DNA from: a virus
Reading direction: 5' to 3' (one strand)
Virus record (IMG/VR): IMGVR_UViG_3300004457_000224
Coordinates: 1-24,596 of that record
Length of the DNA: 24,596 nucleotides
The notes beneath the pieces are model-generated. The model had not been told where the DNA came from. It searched no databases and saw only the letters and a list, made by a program, of their open reading frames with translations. Below, piece after piece: positions 8,066 to 14,781 of this stretch. Position 1 is the stretch's first letter; every line of letters begins with the position of its first letter. Made by a program: the position numbers and the translations under genes.

Positions 8066-9570
8066 TATATGCCCGTTCCTGTCATAGTTCTCCAAGTAGT
8101 TATTGCACCAGTTGGGGTGTTGTTTGTTGTTATTGGAGCTGTTCCACTAAACACTAAGAAACCAGTAGGAGCTAACACTTTCGTTTTAAAGAAAGCAGAG
8201 GTTCCATTAAACTGAATATTTCCTGTAGGTACAAATGTCTTTGTGTGAGCTAAAACATTGTTTCCTGAGAAGGTTAGTGTACCACCAGGAGACAACGCTC
8301 TTGTGTGTAACATTGTAACACTACCGCTAAACGTTACAGTTCCTGAAGGGGACAGTGTATAGGTAGTAGATACGTATGGAACAAATGTTATACCTGCTGT
8401 ACTACTAAACTGTATTTGTCCTGTAGGACTAAACAGCTTAATTTTAGTTTCTGTAGCAGAACCACTATAGACAATAGAACCTGAAGGTGTAACTGTATAA
8501 ATCTTTATAGGACCTAATACACCTTGGGAAATTGTCTCCTGTTGTCCAGACATAGCTAGAACAAAAGCCGGTATCATACTACCAGTAGACATTGTAGCTG
8601 CTTGACCAGTTAAGGCCACACTACCTGCTGAGTTGGGTGTGATTGTCCCTGTATTTTCTGTCTCTGTACTTCCTAGCAATGCAGCAGAAGACGTAACTCC
8701 TAAACTACCCGTACCAGAAGCTTCAGAAAGGCCTGTTAAGGCGCTAGAAAGAGCTACTCCTAGGCTACCTACGTTGTCTGTCTCTTGTGCCCCTGTAAGG
8801 GCTAAAAGACTTGTAGGTACTAGAGTACCCGTTGACATGGTTTCAGCCTGTCCTATCAGTGCTATGTTAGTAGCAGCAGAAGGAGTGATAGTGCCTTGTG
8901 TAGCTGTCTCTGTTTGACCTACTAAAGGTAGAGCCAATGTAGCTATCAATGTGCCAGTTGTTTCTGTACTGCCTTGTCCAGATAAACCTGAAGACAAGAC
9001 ACTAGAAAGTATCCCTGTACTTATTGTCTCTACTTGTCCAACAATGCCCACACTAGATGTAGTGCTTAGAGAACCTTGAGTAGATGTTTCCTGTACTCCT
9101 GTCAATGCACTATTGAGAGTTGGGAGTAAACTACCCGAGCTATAAGTTTCTGCTTGACCTGTCAAAGCAACACTAACACCTGCACTAGGTGTAACTGTCC
9201 CCTGACTTATTGTTTCTTGCTGACCTGCTAAAACTACAGAAGTGTTAGCTGTCATTAGTCCCTGTAACGCACTCTCCACTTGACCAGCCATAGCTGTACT
9301 AGAAGTAGGAGAAAAGTTGCCAGGGGCTTGTGTTTCGTTGCTACCAACAATTGATAGGACAATTGCTGCAGCTAATGCTCCTTGCGTAACTGCCGTAGCA
9401 ATTCCTGCAAGAGCTAAAGAAGTTGATGGAGAAAGACTTCCTAGAGCCGTTGTCTCTCCTTGACCTGTAAGTGCTATGCTTAAGCCACCAGCACTTGCTG
9501 CTCTAGCTGGCAGAGAGGCTATAGGGCTTTGGCCAATTGTAAATAAACCTAGCATACTAGCACCATCCAT
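8065..9570 (-). CDS. Tandem-repeat virion surface/adhesin protein (501 aa)
   Basis: Two successive repeat arrays fill the protein. Residues 30-355 are sixteen units of 18-22 residues with consensus like (V/S)ALTGQxETxxxGTLxPTxx. Residues about 356-478 are about six units of roughly 20-26 residues built on (L/F)SPxGxxxFSG. There is no signal peptide or catalytic motif. Repeats of the ALTGQ type occur in phage and metagenomic virion proteins and probably fold as beta solenoids or beta sandwiches. The ATG at 9570 has an AGCAGG site and overlaps the preceding gene end. Fibre or baseplate-decoration function is inferred from the cassette. Confidence 0.7.
   Translation of the reverse strand: MDGASMLGLFTIGQSPIASLPARAASAGGLSIALTGQGETTALGSLSPSTSLALAGIATAVTQGALAAAIVLSIVGSNETQAPGNFSPTSSTAMAGQVESALQGLMTANTSVVLAGQQETISQGTVTPSAGVSVALTGQAETYSSGSLLPTLNSALTGVQETSTQGSLSTTSSVGIVGQVETISTGILSSVLSSGLSGQGSTETTGTLIATLALPLVGQTETATQGTITPSAATNIALIGQAETMSTGTLVPTSLLALTGAQETDNVGSLGVALSSALTGLSEASGTGSLGVTSSAALLGSTETENTGTITPNSAGSVALTGQAATMSTGSMIPAFVLAMSGQQETISQGVLGPIKIYTVTPSGSIVYSGSATETKIKLFSPTGQIQFSSTAGITFVPYVSTTYTLSPSGTVTFSGSVTMLHTRALSPGGTLTFSGNNVLAHTKTFVPTGNIQFNGTSAFFKTKVLAPTGFLVFSGTAPITTNNTPTGAITTWRTMTGTGI
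8137..8505 (-). repeat. Coding tandem repeat: about 6 units of the PxGxxxFSG type
   Basis: The C-terminal array of the 501-aa protein. Units start TPSGSIVYSG, SPTGQIQFSS, SPSGTVTFSG, SPGGTLTFSG, VPTGNIQFNG and APTGFLVFSG, each followed by about ten variable residues (one longer insertion after unit 2). The pattern suggests short beta hairpins stacked along a fibre. It is unrelated in sequence to the ALTGQ array just before it. Confidence 0.75.
8506..9483 (-). repeat. Coding tandem repeat: 16 units of about 20 codons
   Basis: The DNA behind residues 30-355 of the 501-aa protein consists of sixteen consecutive units, most of 60 bases and a few of 66. The unit core at protein level is ALTGQxETxxxG. 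The 66-base units (numbers 1, 5, 10 and 14) mostly carry an extra two residues after TPS/TPN, giving a higher-order spacing of four to five units. Units differ enough that the array is old or under diversifying selection, not a recent copy expansion. Confidence 0.8.
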
Positions 9571-9731
9571 TTACCTGCTGGACATTTAGACCCAGACAGC
9601 AGTGATTTGCTAACTATAGGACACTTGCATAACCCACACACATCATTACCGAAGCGTACAACTCTGTCGGGGCATTCTTTACAAATTGCAAGTCTCTCTT
9701 CCCTTTGAGTTTTGGTAGTGATTATGTTCAT
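9549..9731 (-). CDS. Small Cys-rich zinc protein (60 aa)
   Basis: Six cysteines form a zinc-ribbon arrangement: C17-x2-C20, C32-x2-C35-x-C37 and C50 in KCPAGKW. The pattern 'CxxCP ... CGLCKCPI..K ... CPAGKW' is a phage small-protein family of unknown function that I recognise. The ATG at 9731 directly follows the terminator-like hairpin and has no SD, which is unusual for this operon. Translation may rely on reinitiation or on an opened hairpin. The end overlaps the repeat-protein gene start by about 22 bases, so the two are likely coupled. Confidence 0.65.
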   Translation of the reverse strand: MNIITTKTQREERLAICKECPDRVVRFGNDVCGLCKCPIVSKSLLSGSKCPAGKWMVLVC

Positions 9732-9739
9732 AATTAAAA

Positions 9740-9759
9740 GGGGTGAGTTGCCCCACCCC
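9740..9759 (-). terminator. Intrinsic terminator after the Ala-rich fibre gene
   Basis: On the minus strand a six-pair stem GGGGTG/CACCCC (arms 9754-9759 and 9740-9745) with an eight-base loop is followed directly by TTTTAATT. It lies between the Ala-rich gene stop and the zinc-protein start. Because the operon continues, it probably reduces rather than ends transcription. Confidence 0.6.
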
Positions 9760-9766
9760 AGTAACG

Positions 9767-10651
9767 TTAAGCTGTCAAGCTAAGTTTAGAACGCATTGCA
9801 ACACGGAAGGCATGACCAATGGCCGCGCAATCAATGTTCTTAATTTCATTCTTATGAATGAAGTGTCCATGCTGCTCTTCATTACGGTCGTCCAATTCTT
9901 GAACGGCAGCACGAGCGGCATCAGCAGCTGCTTTAGCAGCATCAGCTTTTACACCTGCAGCAGTAGCGGCAGCGGTTGCAGCAGCAGCAGCTTGAGCAGC
10001 TGCATTGGCAGTTGCTACAGCAGAAGTAATATCAGCAGCCTTAACTTCTAACGCTTGGATGCGTGTAGTTAATGCAGCAATGGAAGCTGCTTGTGCAGCA
10101 TCACTTGCCTTAAGAGCTGTTACGTCAGTAACAATCTGTGCAATGGAAGTTGTGAGAGCTGTGCAATCACAGGCACCAGAACCACCAGCAGCAACAGCTG
10201 CTTCTAACGTTGTAATTGTTTGTGTCAGGTTAGTGACATTAGCAACTACAGCAGCAATGGCAGCAGCATTAGCTGCATCACCTGCTACACGAGCAGCTGT
10301 TTCAGCAGCAACTGTATCTTGTAGGGCAGCTACAGCAGCAGTGAGTTGTGCAACAGCTGTCGAAGCTTCTAGTGCAGTGATGCGGCTAGAGAGGCTAGTC
10401 AGTTGGCTAACAATTGCTTGAGCTGTGGCAGCATCAGAAGCATTGGTAGACTGCATCAAGCTATTGAGTGTAGCGATTTGAGCCGTTACAGCCGCAATAT
10501 CTACACCTTCAAGCTGAAGGACAGCGTTAATCTTTTCGTTTACCGCTTGACCAACTTCGTCACCGAAGGAGGTTGCAAGACAGGAAACTAGAGAAGCTAA
10601 GTCGTCGTTGTACGTGCCGACGACTGGGTCATGGAAATCTGTTGAAGCCAT
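9767..10651 (-). CDS. Ala-rich coiled-coil tail fibre/appendage protein (294 aa)
   Basis: No catalytic domain. Residues about 50-250 are Ala-rich helical heptad-like sequence (SSRITALEAS, TQTITTLEAAVAA, LTTRIQALEVKAADI, then a nearly pure Ala/Lys/Asp helix to residue 250), interrupted by a short GGSGACDCT hinge with two cysteines. The C-terminus is polar and His-rich (EEQHGHFIHKNEIKN) and basic at its end. This is typical of a trimeric coiled-coil shaft. An AAAGGA site lies 6 bases before the ATG. A terminator follows it, and the neighbouring 58-aa and YD-like genes lie upstream. A shaft joining fibre parts is the likely role. Confidence 0.65.
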   Translation of the reverse strand: MASTDFHDPVVGTYNDDLASLVSCLATSFGDEVGQAVNEKINAVLQLEGVDIAAVTAQIATLNSLMQSTNASDAATAQAIVSQLTSLSSRITALEASTAVAQLTAAVAALQDTVAAETAARVAGDAANAAAIAAVVANVTNLTQTITTLEAAVAAGGSGACDCTALTTSIAQIVTDVTALKASDAAQAASIAALTTRIQALEVKAADITSAVATANAAAQAAAAATAAATAAGVKADAAKAAADAARAAVQELDDRNEEQHGHFIHKNEIKNIDCAAIGHAFRVAMRSKLSLTA

Positions 10652-10670
10652 TTTGTTCCTTTATATATAA

Positions 10671-10691
10671 GCCGCCACTCACGCAGGCGGC
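10671..10691 (-). terminator. GC-rich hairpin at the end of the 58-aa gene
   Basis: Arms GCCGCC (10671-10676) and GGCGGC (10686-10691) enclose a nine-base loop that contains the TGA stop of the small gene. On the minus strand the stem is followed by TTATATATAA rather than a clean T run, just ahead of the SD of the Ala-rich gene. It may be a weak attenuator or an mRNA-stability hairpin. Confidence 0.4.
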
Positions 10692-10855
10692 GACTCGTTA
10701 CCACCACAAGAGGTACCAGCTAAGATGTCTTGTAATTGTTGAATTTTTGATACCTGAGCAGCAACCTCTGCTTTAATAATACATGCGATAATTTCACCAA
10801 CCTGTAAACCTACATCAGCTAAAACACATTTAAGTTGCTCTTCTAATTCATTCAC
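10679..10855 (-). CDS. Small helical protein with GTG start (58 aa)
   Basis: A gene too short for most ORF callers. It starts GTG at 10855, overlapping the TGA of the previous gene as GTGA, with a GAGGA site about 10 bases upstream. The product begins MNELEEQLKCVLADVGLQVG, continues as a predicted amphipathic helix with two Cys-containing hydrophobic turns (EIIACIIKAEVAAQVSKIQQ), and ends CGGNESPPA. No family is recognised. Placement between the YD-like and coiled-coil fibre genes suggests a small tail chaperone or fibre-assembly partner, which is inference only. SD, overlap and full use of an otherwise empty gap are the support. Confidence 0.6.
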   Translation of the reverse strand: MNELEEQLKCVLADVGLQVGEIIACIIKAEVAAQVSKIQQLQDILAGTSCGGNESPPA

Positions 10856-11316
10856 AACTGCGTTTCCTCGTTAAAGCGTCCCCAATTGTCATAATAGAAA
10901 TGTCGTTCATACTGTACGCCAGTGGGTGAAATCTCGATAATTTTGCGCAAGCGTCCATCCATGTATTCAAGCATTTGATAAACACCTGTATTGGGATAGT
11001 CAATGCGGACAATTTGCCCTTTATCGTCATATCCAAATGTACGAATGGGAGCGCCTAATATCTCAATAGGTGCAGGTACTGTTGTAGTAGGCGTAGTTGG
11101 TACTACCGTGCCAGATGTGTCAGCAGGAGTTGTACAAGCTACTGGGTCAGGAGGAGGCGTAAATAGTGTAGGTACATAAAGTCCGATAACACTAGAACCA
11201 CCTGTTGGGTCTGGTAATGTATTTCCTAAATAGTCACAATAACGAATGACGTTACCATTGAATACTTCTTCTAATACCTTAGCGCCTGAATCGAATTGGA
11301 TTTCATAATATTCCAT
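10852..11316 (-). CDS. YD-repeat-like tail protein (154 aa)
   Basis: Not assigned to a family with certainty. The N-terminal part (EYYEIQFDSGAKVLEEVF) is beta-like. A Pro/Thr-rich linker follows (about 53-85, PPPDPVACTTPADTSG and on). The C-terminal part holds three short Tyr-Asp motifs of the RHS/YD kind: YDDKGQI (96-102), YMDGRLR (118-124) and YDNWGRF (142-148), alternating with strands such as VRIDYPNTGVYQML. The gene starts three bases after the Gly-rich gene ends and overlaps the 58-aa gene by GTGA. The fibre cassette context makes a receptor-contacting beta-ribbon plausible. Confidence 0.6.
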   Translation of the reverse strand: MEYYEIQFDSGAKVLEEVFNGNVIRYCDYLGNTLPDPTGGSSVIGLYVPTLFTPPPDPVACTTPADTSGTVVPTTPTTTVPAPIEILGAPIRTFGYDDKGQIVRIDYPNTGVYQMLEYMDGRLRKIIEISPTGVQYERHFYYDNWGRFNEETQL

Positions 11317-11319
11317 GTG

Positions 11320-12204
11320 TCACCATTGGGTAATGATACAAATAGCATCGCCGCCTTTACCGCCTACGCCAGCGACTTGACCAGTGATAGCACCACCGCC
11401 ACCACCGCCACCGCATCCATAACCGCCATTACCCCCGTTACCACCTGCTCCCGTAGTGCCACCGCCTGAAGCGCCACCGCATCCGTTAGTTGGCAAGAAT
11501 ATGCCGTTATAGAAGTTAATACCATCAGCACCTTTACCGCCAGCGCTTGAAGCGCCAGCAGATGTGCCACCTAATGATGGTGCCCATACACCACCACCTA
11601 CGAAACCACCACCAGCAGAGCCAACCGCAGCAGCAGCAGGCAAGCCACCACCACCAGCACCAGCCACCGTGACAGAGCCACCGGTAGCTAAACCGACGGC
11701 AGTGCCTGCGCCTGTAGTGCCTCCAGCACCACCAGTTTGACCAGCAGCAACAACACCAGCAGCAGGGCCAATCCTTACCATTACAGCATTGGTTGAGCTT
11801 GTTCCACCTGTTCCCGCAGTACCAGCAGTACCAGCAGTAGCATTACCGCCGTTAGTTCCAGCGTTGGCAATACATAATAGACTTTGTACGTTAGTACTTC
11901 TATCAAATGAAATATAAGAACCAACGGCAGAGCCACCATAAGCAATGCTGAAGTAAAGCGTATCAGGCACGAAAAAAGAATCAATAAAGAATGACACCTG
12001 TGCGCCAGAACCACCACCACCACCTCCAGCAGCGGCACTGTTAGCACCTACTGCGCCGTTACCACCGTTACCACCCGCACCGATTAAGGTGATAGAGATA
12101 CCACTAGCGTTTTTATTTTTTGACCACGAAATCCATGAAGCACCAGCCGTTTGACTGTTAGCCGTGAGAATCGTTCTATTAATAGCTTTAGGAGAGCCAA
12201 ACAT
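11320..12204 (-). CDS. Gly-rich tail protein (294 aa)
   Basis: The protein starts MFGSPKAINRTILTANSQT, then a beta strand SISWSK-like segment, and becomes strongly Gly-rich (about residues 44-65 and 115-290, ending in long GG runs with interspersed Cys, YGCGGGGGGG, and GGKGGDAICIITQW). Such Gly-rich domains are found in phage adhesins and tip proteins (polyglycine helix bundles) and in disordered virion surface proteins. I chose the ATG at 12204, which forms a TAATG overlap with the previous gene; a longer frame would need a GTG inside that gene. Function as an adhesin tip is an inference. Confidence 0.65.
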   Translation of the reverse strand: MFGSPKAINRTILTANSQTAGASWISWSKNKNASGISITLIGAGGNGGNGAVGANSAAAGGGGGGSGAQVSFFIDSFFVPDTLYFSIAYGGSAVGSYISFDRSTNVQSLLCIANAGTNGGNATAGTAGTAGTGGTSSTNAVMVRIGPAAGVVAAGQTGGAGGTTGAGTAVGLATGGSVTVAGAGGGGLPAAAAVGSAGGGFVGGGVWAPSLGGTSAGASSAGGKGADGINFYNGIFLPTNGCGGASGGGTTGAGGNGGNGGYGCGGGGGGGAITGQVAGVGGKGGDAICIITQW

Positions 12205-12653
12205 TAGTATTGTCCCGCGATAGGAGTAATAACCCACCCAGCAGCTACCGCAGTTGCTAGACCTACATAAATCTTGAATGTTGCAGGAATGACAATTGCA
12301 CCGCCTGGCATCATAAACTCAGGTGAAACCACGGCAGCCGTAGCCGTTGCAGTTGTTGCGGGTAGCGTAACTTCCCCGATTAGCGTGTTGTTTGTTGCCG
12401 TTGTGTTAACAGAGCCATTGTTGATGTAGATACGTGCCACACTAGCTACGTTAGTACCGCCAGAGGTAAACTTCAATCGTTCAATACGAGCACCATCAGC
12501 GCCAGCAGTAAACACAAGTGAATTATTGGCACTAATACCTGTGTAATCATTGGCAGCAGCCGTGATTAATTGGTTCATGCCTGTTGTGCCATTATTTGTA
12601 TTATCGCCTTTGGCAATCCAAATTGGCTGTACGTTGCCTGTTGTTGTACTCAT
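12204..12653 (-). CDS. Beta-rich virion protein (149 aa)
   Basis: No catalytic motif. Alternating hydrophobic strands and Thr/Ala/Asn turns (NSLVFTAGADGARIERLKFT, IYINNGSVNTTATNNTLIGE, SPEFMMPGGAIVIPATFKIY, then YVGLATAVAAGWVITP) give a jelly-roll-like pattern frequent in phage head and tail decorations. A good AAGGAT ribosome site lies 6 bases before the ATG. It ends in a TAATG overlap with the Gly-rich gene and follows two other small beta-rich genes, so it belongs to the structural set. Precise place in the virion unknown. Confidence 0.6.
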   Translation of the reverse strand: MSTTTGNVQPIWIAKGDNTNNGTTGMNQLITAAANDYTGISANNSLVFTAGADGARIERLKFTSGGTNVASVARIYINNGSVNTTATNNTLIGEVTLPATTATATAAVVSPEFMMPGGAIVIPATFKIYVGLATAVAAGWVITPIAGQY

Positions 12654-12656
12654 GTT

Positions 12657-13037
12657 TTATCCTTGATATGCCTTCATGTTCATTGCTACTTGTTTACCCA
12701 GTGTGAAACTGTTGTCACGGGTAAATGCAAATGAAGCATTGGGCGAAATAAATACTCTTTTTGTTCCAGCACTAAATGACACAGGTACAGCAGCACTTCC
12801 TTTCTTTGGCACTTGACGAACCAACGTAGTAGAACTAGAAATGTAGCCTAAGCCAGTTTCCCATTCTCCTGTTGGTACATTGCTAGCATCCACACCCTCA
12901 ATAACATAATCAGTTAAGATGTTTAAACCTAAACCTATATTAAAAGTCTGGAAACCTGTAACAGCACCAGCGAGTGTTATACTGCCAGTGCCTGTAGTTG
13001 TCGATGTCTCTAGCACTCGGTCAGCATAGGTACTCAT
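12657..13037 (-). CDS. Small tail/virion protein with RVLETSTTTGTGSITLAGA motif (126 aa)
   Basis: The N-terminus YADRVLETSTTTGTGSITL (4-22) and the following GAVTGFQTF match a segment repeatedly seen in phage tail and baseplate-adjacent proteins ('RVxETtTTTGTGtxtLaGA'). GEWETGLGYISSSTTLVRQV and SFSAGTKRVFISP later in the protein are also typical. It overlaps the previous gene by one base (TAATG) without its own SD, so translation is coupled. Likely a small fibre-attachment or tail-knob protein; no direct evidence for its location. Confidence 0.6.
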   Translation of the reverse strand: MSTYADRVLETSTTTGTGSITLAGAVTGFQTFNIGLGLNILTDYVIEGVDASNVPTGEWETGLGYISSSTTLVRQVPKKGSAAVPVSFSAGTKRVFISPNASFAFTRDNSFTLGKQVAMNMKAYQG

Positions 13038-13486
13038 TAAGCAATACGCAAGAGGCCGTTAGTGGAATCGTTTGTTGGCATTGTGAGCGAGAAGTTACCA
13101 GCCGTCACGGTTTGTGAACCGAATGTGTACGCCGCTACTGCTTTGTTAGACTGGGTAGAGTTGTACAACAATACACAATCAAATGCCGTTGCTGTAAGAC
13201 CAGTCCAGCTAAATGATGCGCTAGGCGTTGTAAAGGCAGTCGTACCCGTGCTAGAAGGTGCTACCCATGTGAAGGTAACACCGCCAGCCGTGTAGCCTGC
13301 GCCCGATACCTCGTTGGTAGCTGAGTATGCTGTTGTTGATGCATTTACCGTTGCCGTAGCAAGGTATAGAGCCGCTTTGAATGTGTCAGCAGTTGTTGCG
13401 CCACGTACCACTGTAGTAGATAGTGCATGGATGCCGTTGAGCTGTTCAACTTTGAAGGATGTTGCCACCGCTTGTGTATTAGCCAT
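13037..13486 (-). CDS. Beta-rich virion protein (149 aa)
   Basis: It begins MANTQAVATSFKVEQLNGIH and continues with strands such as DTFKAALYLATATVN, GYTAGGVTFTWVAPS, SASFSWTGLTATAFDCVLLY and YTFGSQTVTAGNFSLTMP. The pattern 'fKvelLnGiHal.ttv.r....DtFkaALY' is one I have seen in many phage structural proteins of unknown exact role. AAAGG lies 6 bases upstream of the ATG. It is followed by a TAATG overlap with the 126-aa gene. A head-surface or tail component is likely. Confidence 0.6.
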   Translation of the reverse strand: MANTQAVATSFKVEQLNGIHALSTTVVRGATTADTFKAALYLATATVNASTTAYSATNEVSGAGYTAGGVTFTWVAPSSTGTTAFTTPSASFSWTGLTATAFDCVLLYNSTQSNKAVAAYTFGSQTVTAGNFSLTMPTNDSTNGLLRIA

Positions 13487-13507
13487 AAAAACCTTTAGAA
13501 ATGATAA

Positions 13508-13726
13508 TTAACCGATTGTCCCACCACTGAGCTCAAGTTTAGTACCCACAGGGATACCAAACACGCCAGAGTCTTCCCGTACAGGTTTTCCATCCAAATA
13601 ATACTTTTCCCAGTAGGTAATACTGCAAGAGGTAAAACTCCATCCATATCTACGTTCTAATGAAGATACTGGTAAATTCCCCAAAGAGGTATGAATAAGC
13701 GGCTCTGATGTTACTAAATCGGTCAT
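13508..13726 (-). CDS. Hypothetical small late protein (72 aa)
   Basis: No family recognised. The sequence mixes short strands and aromatic residues (RRYGWSFTSCSITYWEKYYL) with a C-terminal GVFGIPVGTKLELSGG. It begins two bases after the previous stop and has no strong SD. Position in the run of small beta-rich virion genes and correct spacing support that it is real. A small structural role is probable. Confidence 0.5.
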   Translation of the reverse strand: MTDLVTSEPLIHTSLGNLPVSSLERRYGWSFTSCSITYWEKYYLDGKPVREDSGVFGIPVGTKLELSGGTIG

Positions 13727-13728
13727 AA

Positions 13729-14127
13729 TTAATTAGCTGAAATTGTTGGTGTAATCTTTACTGCATCACCACTGTTGCGAATAGCAAAGGGAGCAGAACC
13801 ATCTCGTTCACTATAGAGAAGAGTTCCAGAGGAAGCTTGCACTACATAATAACCATAAATGTCATCTGTAGCTGCTCCAGAGCAGGTAAAGGTTTGTTGT
13901 GCTGAATATGTAATTGTTCCTGCCGCTGCTGCACCCCATGAGGCACCTGTTAAGGTAATGGCAGCATAACCAGGAAAGGTAGCTTCTGTATACGTACCAG
14001 CAGTATCAGTATCAGAAGGTGTAATGTTATTCTTGAAAAGCTTTAGGAGAAGATTCTGTGGGGCTGTCTTGTTGGTAATCATTTCCAACGAGAGGTTCTC
14101 TCCTGTGTCAGGGAAGTTAAGCGCCAT
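13729..14127 (-). CDS. Small virion protein (132 aa)
   Basis: No catalytic motif. It begins MALNFPDTGENLSLEMITNK, then KTAPQNLLLKLFKNNITPSD, followed by beta-rich sequence (YAAITLTGASWGAAAAGTIT, IYGYYVVQASSGTLLYSERD). The start was chosen at the ATG at 14127 because a GGAGC site lies 7 bases upstream; the longer frame would begin with a TTG at 14133. It overlaps the previous gene by 11 bases. It resembles phage proteins of the tail-fibre-connector class, but I cannot name the family. Confidence 0.6.
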   Translation of the reverse strand: MALNFPDTGENLSLEMITNKTAPQNLLLKLFKNNITPSDTDTAGTYTEATFPGYAAITLTGASWGAAAAGTITYSAQQTFTCSGAATDDIYGYYVVQASSGTLLYSERDGSAPFAIRNSGDAVKITPTISAN

Positions 14128-14407
14128 ATCCAAGCTCCATTGCTAAAGCCGCAGAAGGAGGTCTACGGTTGGTTGGAATTTCATTATAGCGACATTGCCG
14201 CAAGACATTCATAGGAACAAAGCCTACACCTGTTGTCTCACCGGTAATTGGGTCAGCATAATGAATTTCTGTTTGTTCGTCTAAGACTGCTATAAGAGCA
14301 GGTTTGTTCTGAAACATAACCCACATGCCAGTCTTCCATGTTTTATTTACAACTGGTGGAGCAAGCTTAGGAGCTCTCCACGAGGTTAGTACAGAAAAGA
14401 TACTCAT
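14117..14407 (-). CDS. Small beta-barrel-like phage protein (96 aa)
   Basis: The core KTGMWVMFQNKPALIAVLDE and EIHYADPITGETTGVGFVPM (about 25-66) looks like a small five-strand barrel, as in KOW/SH3-like domains, with a basic C-terminal part (RQCRYNEIPTNRRPPSAA). No established family name comes to mind. It overlaps the previous gene by ATGA and is itself overlapped by the next, so it is embedded in the structural unit. Confidence 0.55.
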   Translation of the reverse strand: MSIFSVLTSWRAPKLAPPVVNKTWKTGMWVMFQNKPALIAVLDEQTEIHYADPITGETTGVGFVPMNVLRQCRYNEIPTNRRPPSAALAMELGYGA

Positions 14408-14739
14408 AGGATGATGTAGTTGATACTAACACCAGTAGCAGTGCCTACTGATAAGTTGATATTAAGAGCTTCACCTACGTTTGTTTGAAACCATCCATGC
14501 TCATTAAAAGGAAGGACAAGACCACCATTAGCCCCCAAAGGGAAAGAAGCAGAGATGTCAGTAGCATTGGATTGGAATTTAACTGTGTTAGCTAAGGTGG
14601 AAACAAGGGCAGCGTCAATAACACGGATGCTCATACCGTTTTGTGCTGCAATAATTTGGGTAGCACCACTACTAGAAGAATTGATAAAAGTATTCTTAAT
14701 AGAGGGTTGCTGTGGAGCTGTGCGTGTTACATTACTCAT
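14404..14739 (-). CDS. Small beta-rich head/virion protein (111 aa)
   Basis: A compact beta-sandwich-like protein: ATQIIAAQNGMSIRVIDAAL, TVKFQSNATDISASFPLGAN, GLVLPFNEHGWFQTNVGEAL, then NINLSVGTATGVSINYIIL at the end. Similar small proteins near capsid genes act as decorations or fibre-base proteins in phages, but the specific role is not shown here. The gene lies just downstream of the strongest intrinsic terminator in the operon, so its transcript level should be lower than that of the capsid genes. Its ribosome site is weak (GGAAAA). Confidence 0.6.
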   Translation of the reverse strand: MSNVTRTAPQQPSIKNTFINSSSSGATQIIAAQNGMSIRVIDAALVSTLANTVKFQSNATDISASFPLGANGGLVLPFNEHGWFQTNVGEALNINLSVGTATGVSINYIIL

Positions 14740-14755
14740 AAGTTTTCCATAAAAA

Positions 14756-14774
14756 GAGGGGGACTAGCCCCCTC
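14756..14774 (-). terminator. Strong intrinsic terminator
   Basis: On the minus strand GAGGGGG, a five-base CTAGT loop and CCCCCTC form a perfect seven-pair stem, followed at once by TTTTTAT. It is the cleanest rho-independent terminator in the window. It lies after the 144-aa gene that follows the capsid gene, and its loop sequence is the same as in the hairpin after the capsid gene. Confidence 0.85.
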
Positions 14775-14781
14775 CAAAGTG

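Noticed and set aside
8506-9483. Regularly spaced repeats resembling a CRISPR-like array
   Set aside because: The repeats are in frame and encode protein units; there are no conserved repeat DNA blocks with unique spacers.
10005-10421. 138-aa Ala/Thr-rich ORF antisense to the coiled-coil fibre gene
   Set aside because: Arises from the repetitive GCA/GCT codons of the real Ala-rich gene.
11364-12047. Two hydrophobic leftward ORFs inside the Gly-rich gene
   Set aside because: Frame-shifted shadows of GGT/GGC-rich coding sequence; no ribosome sites.
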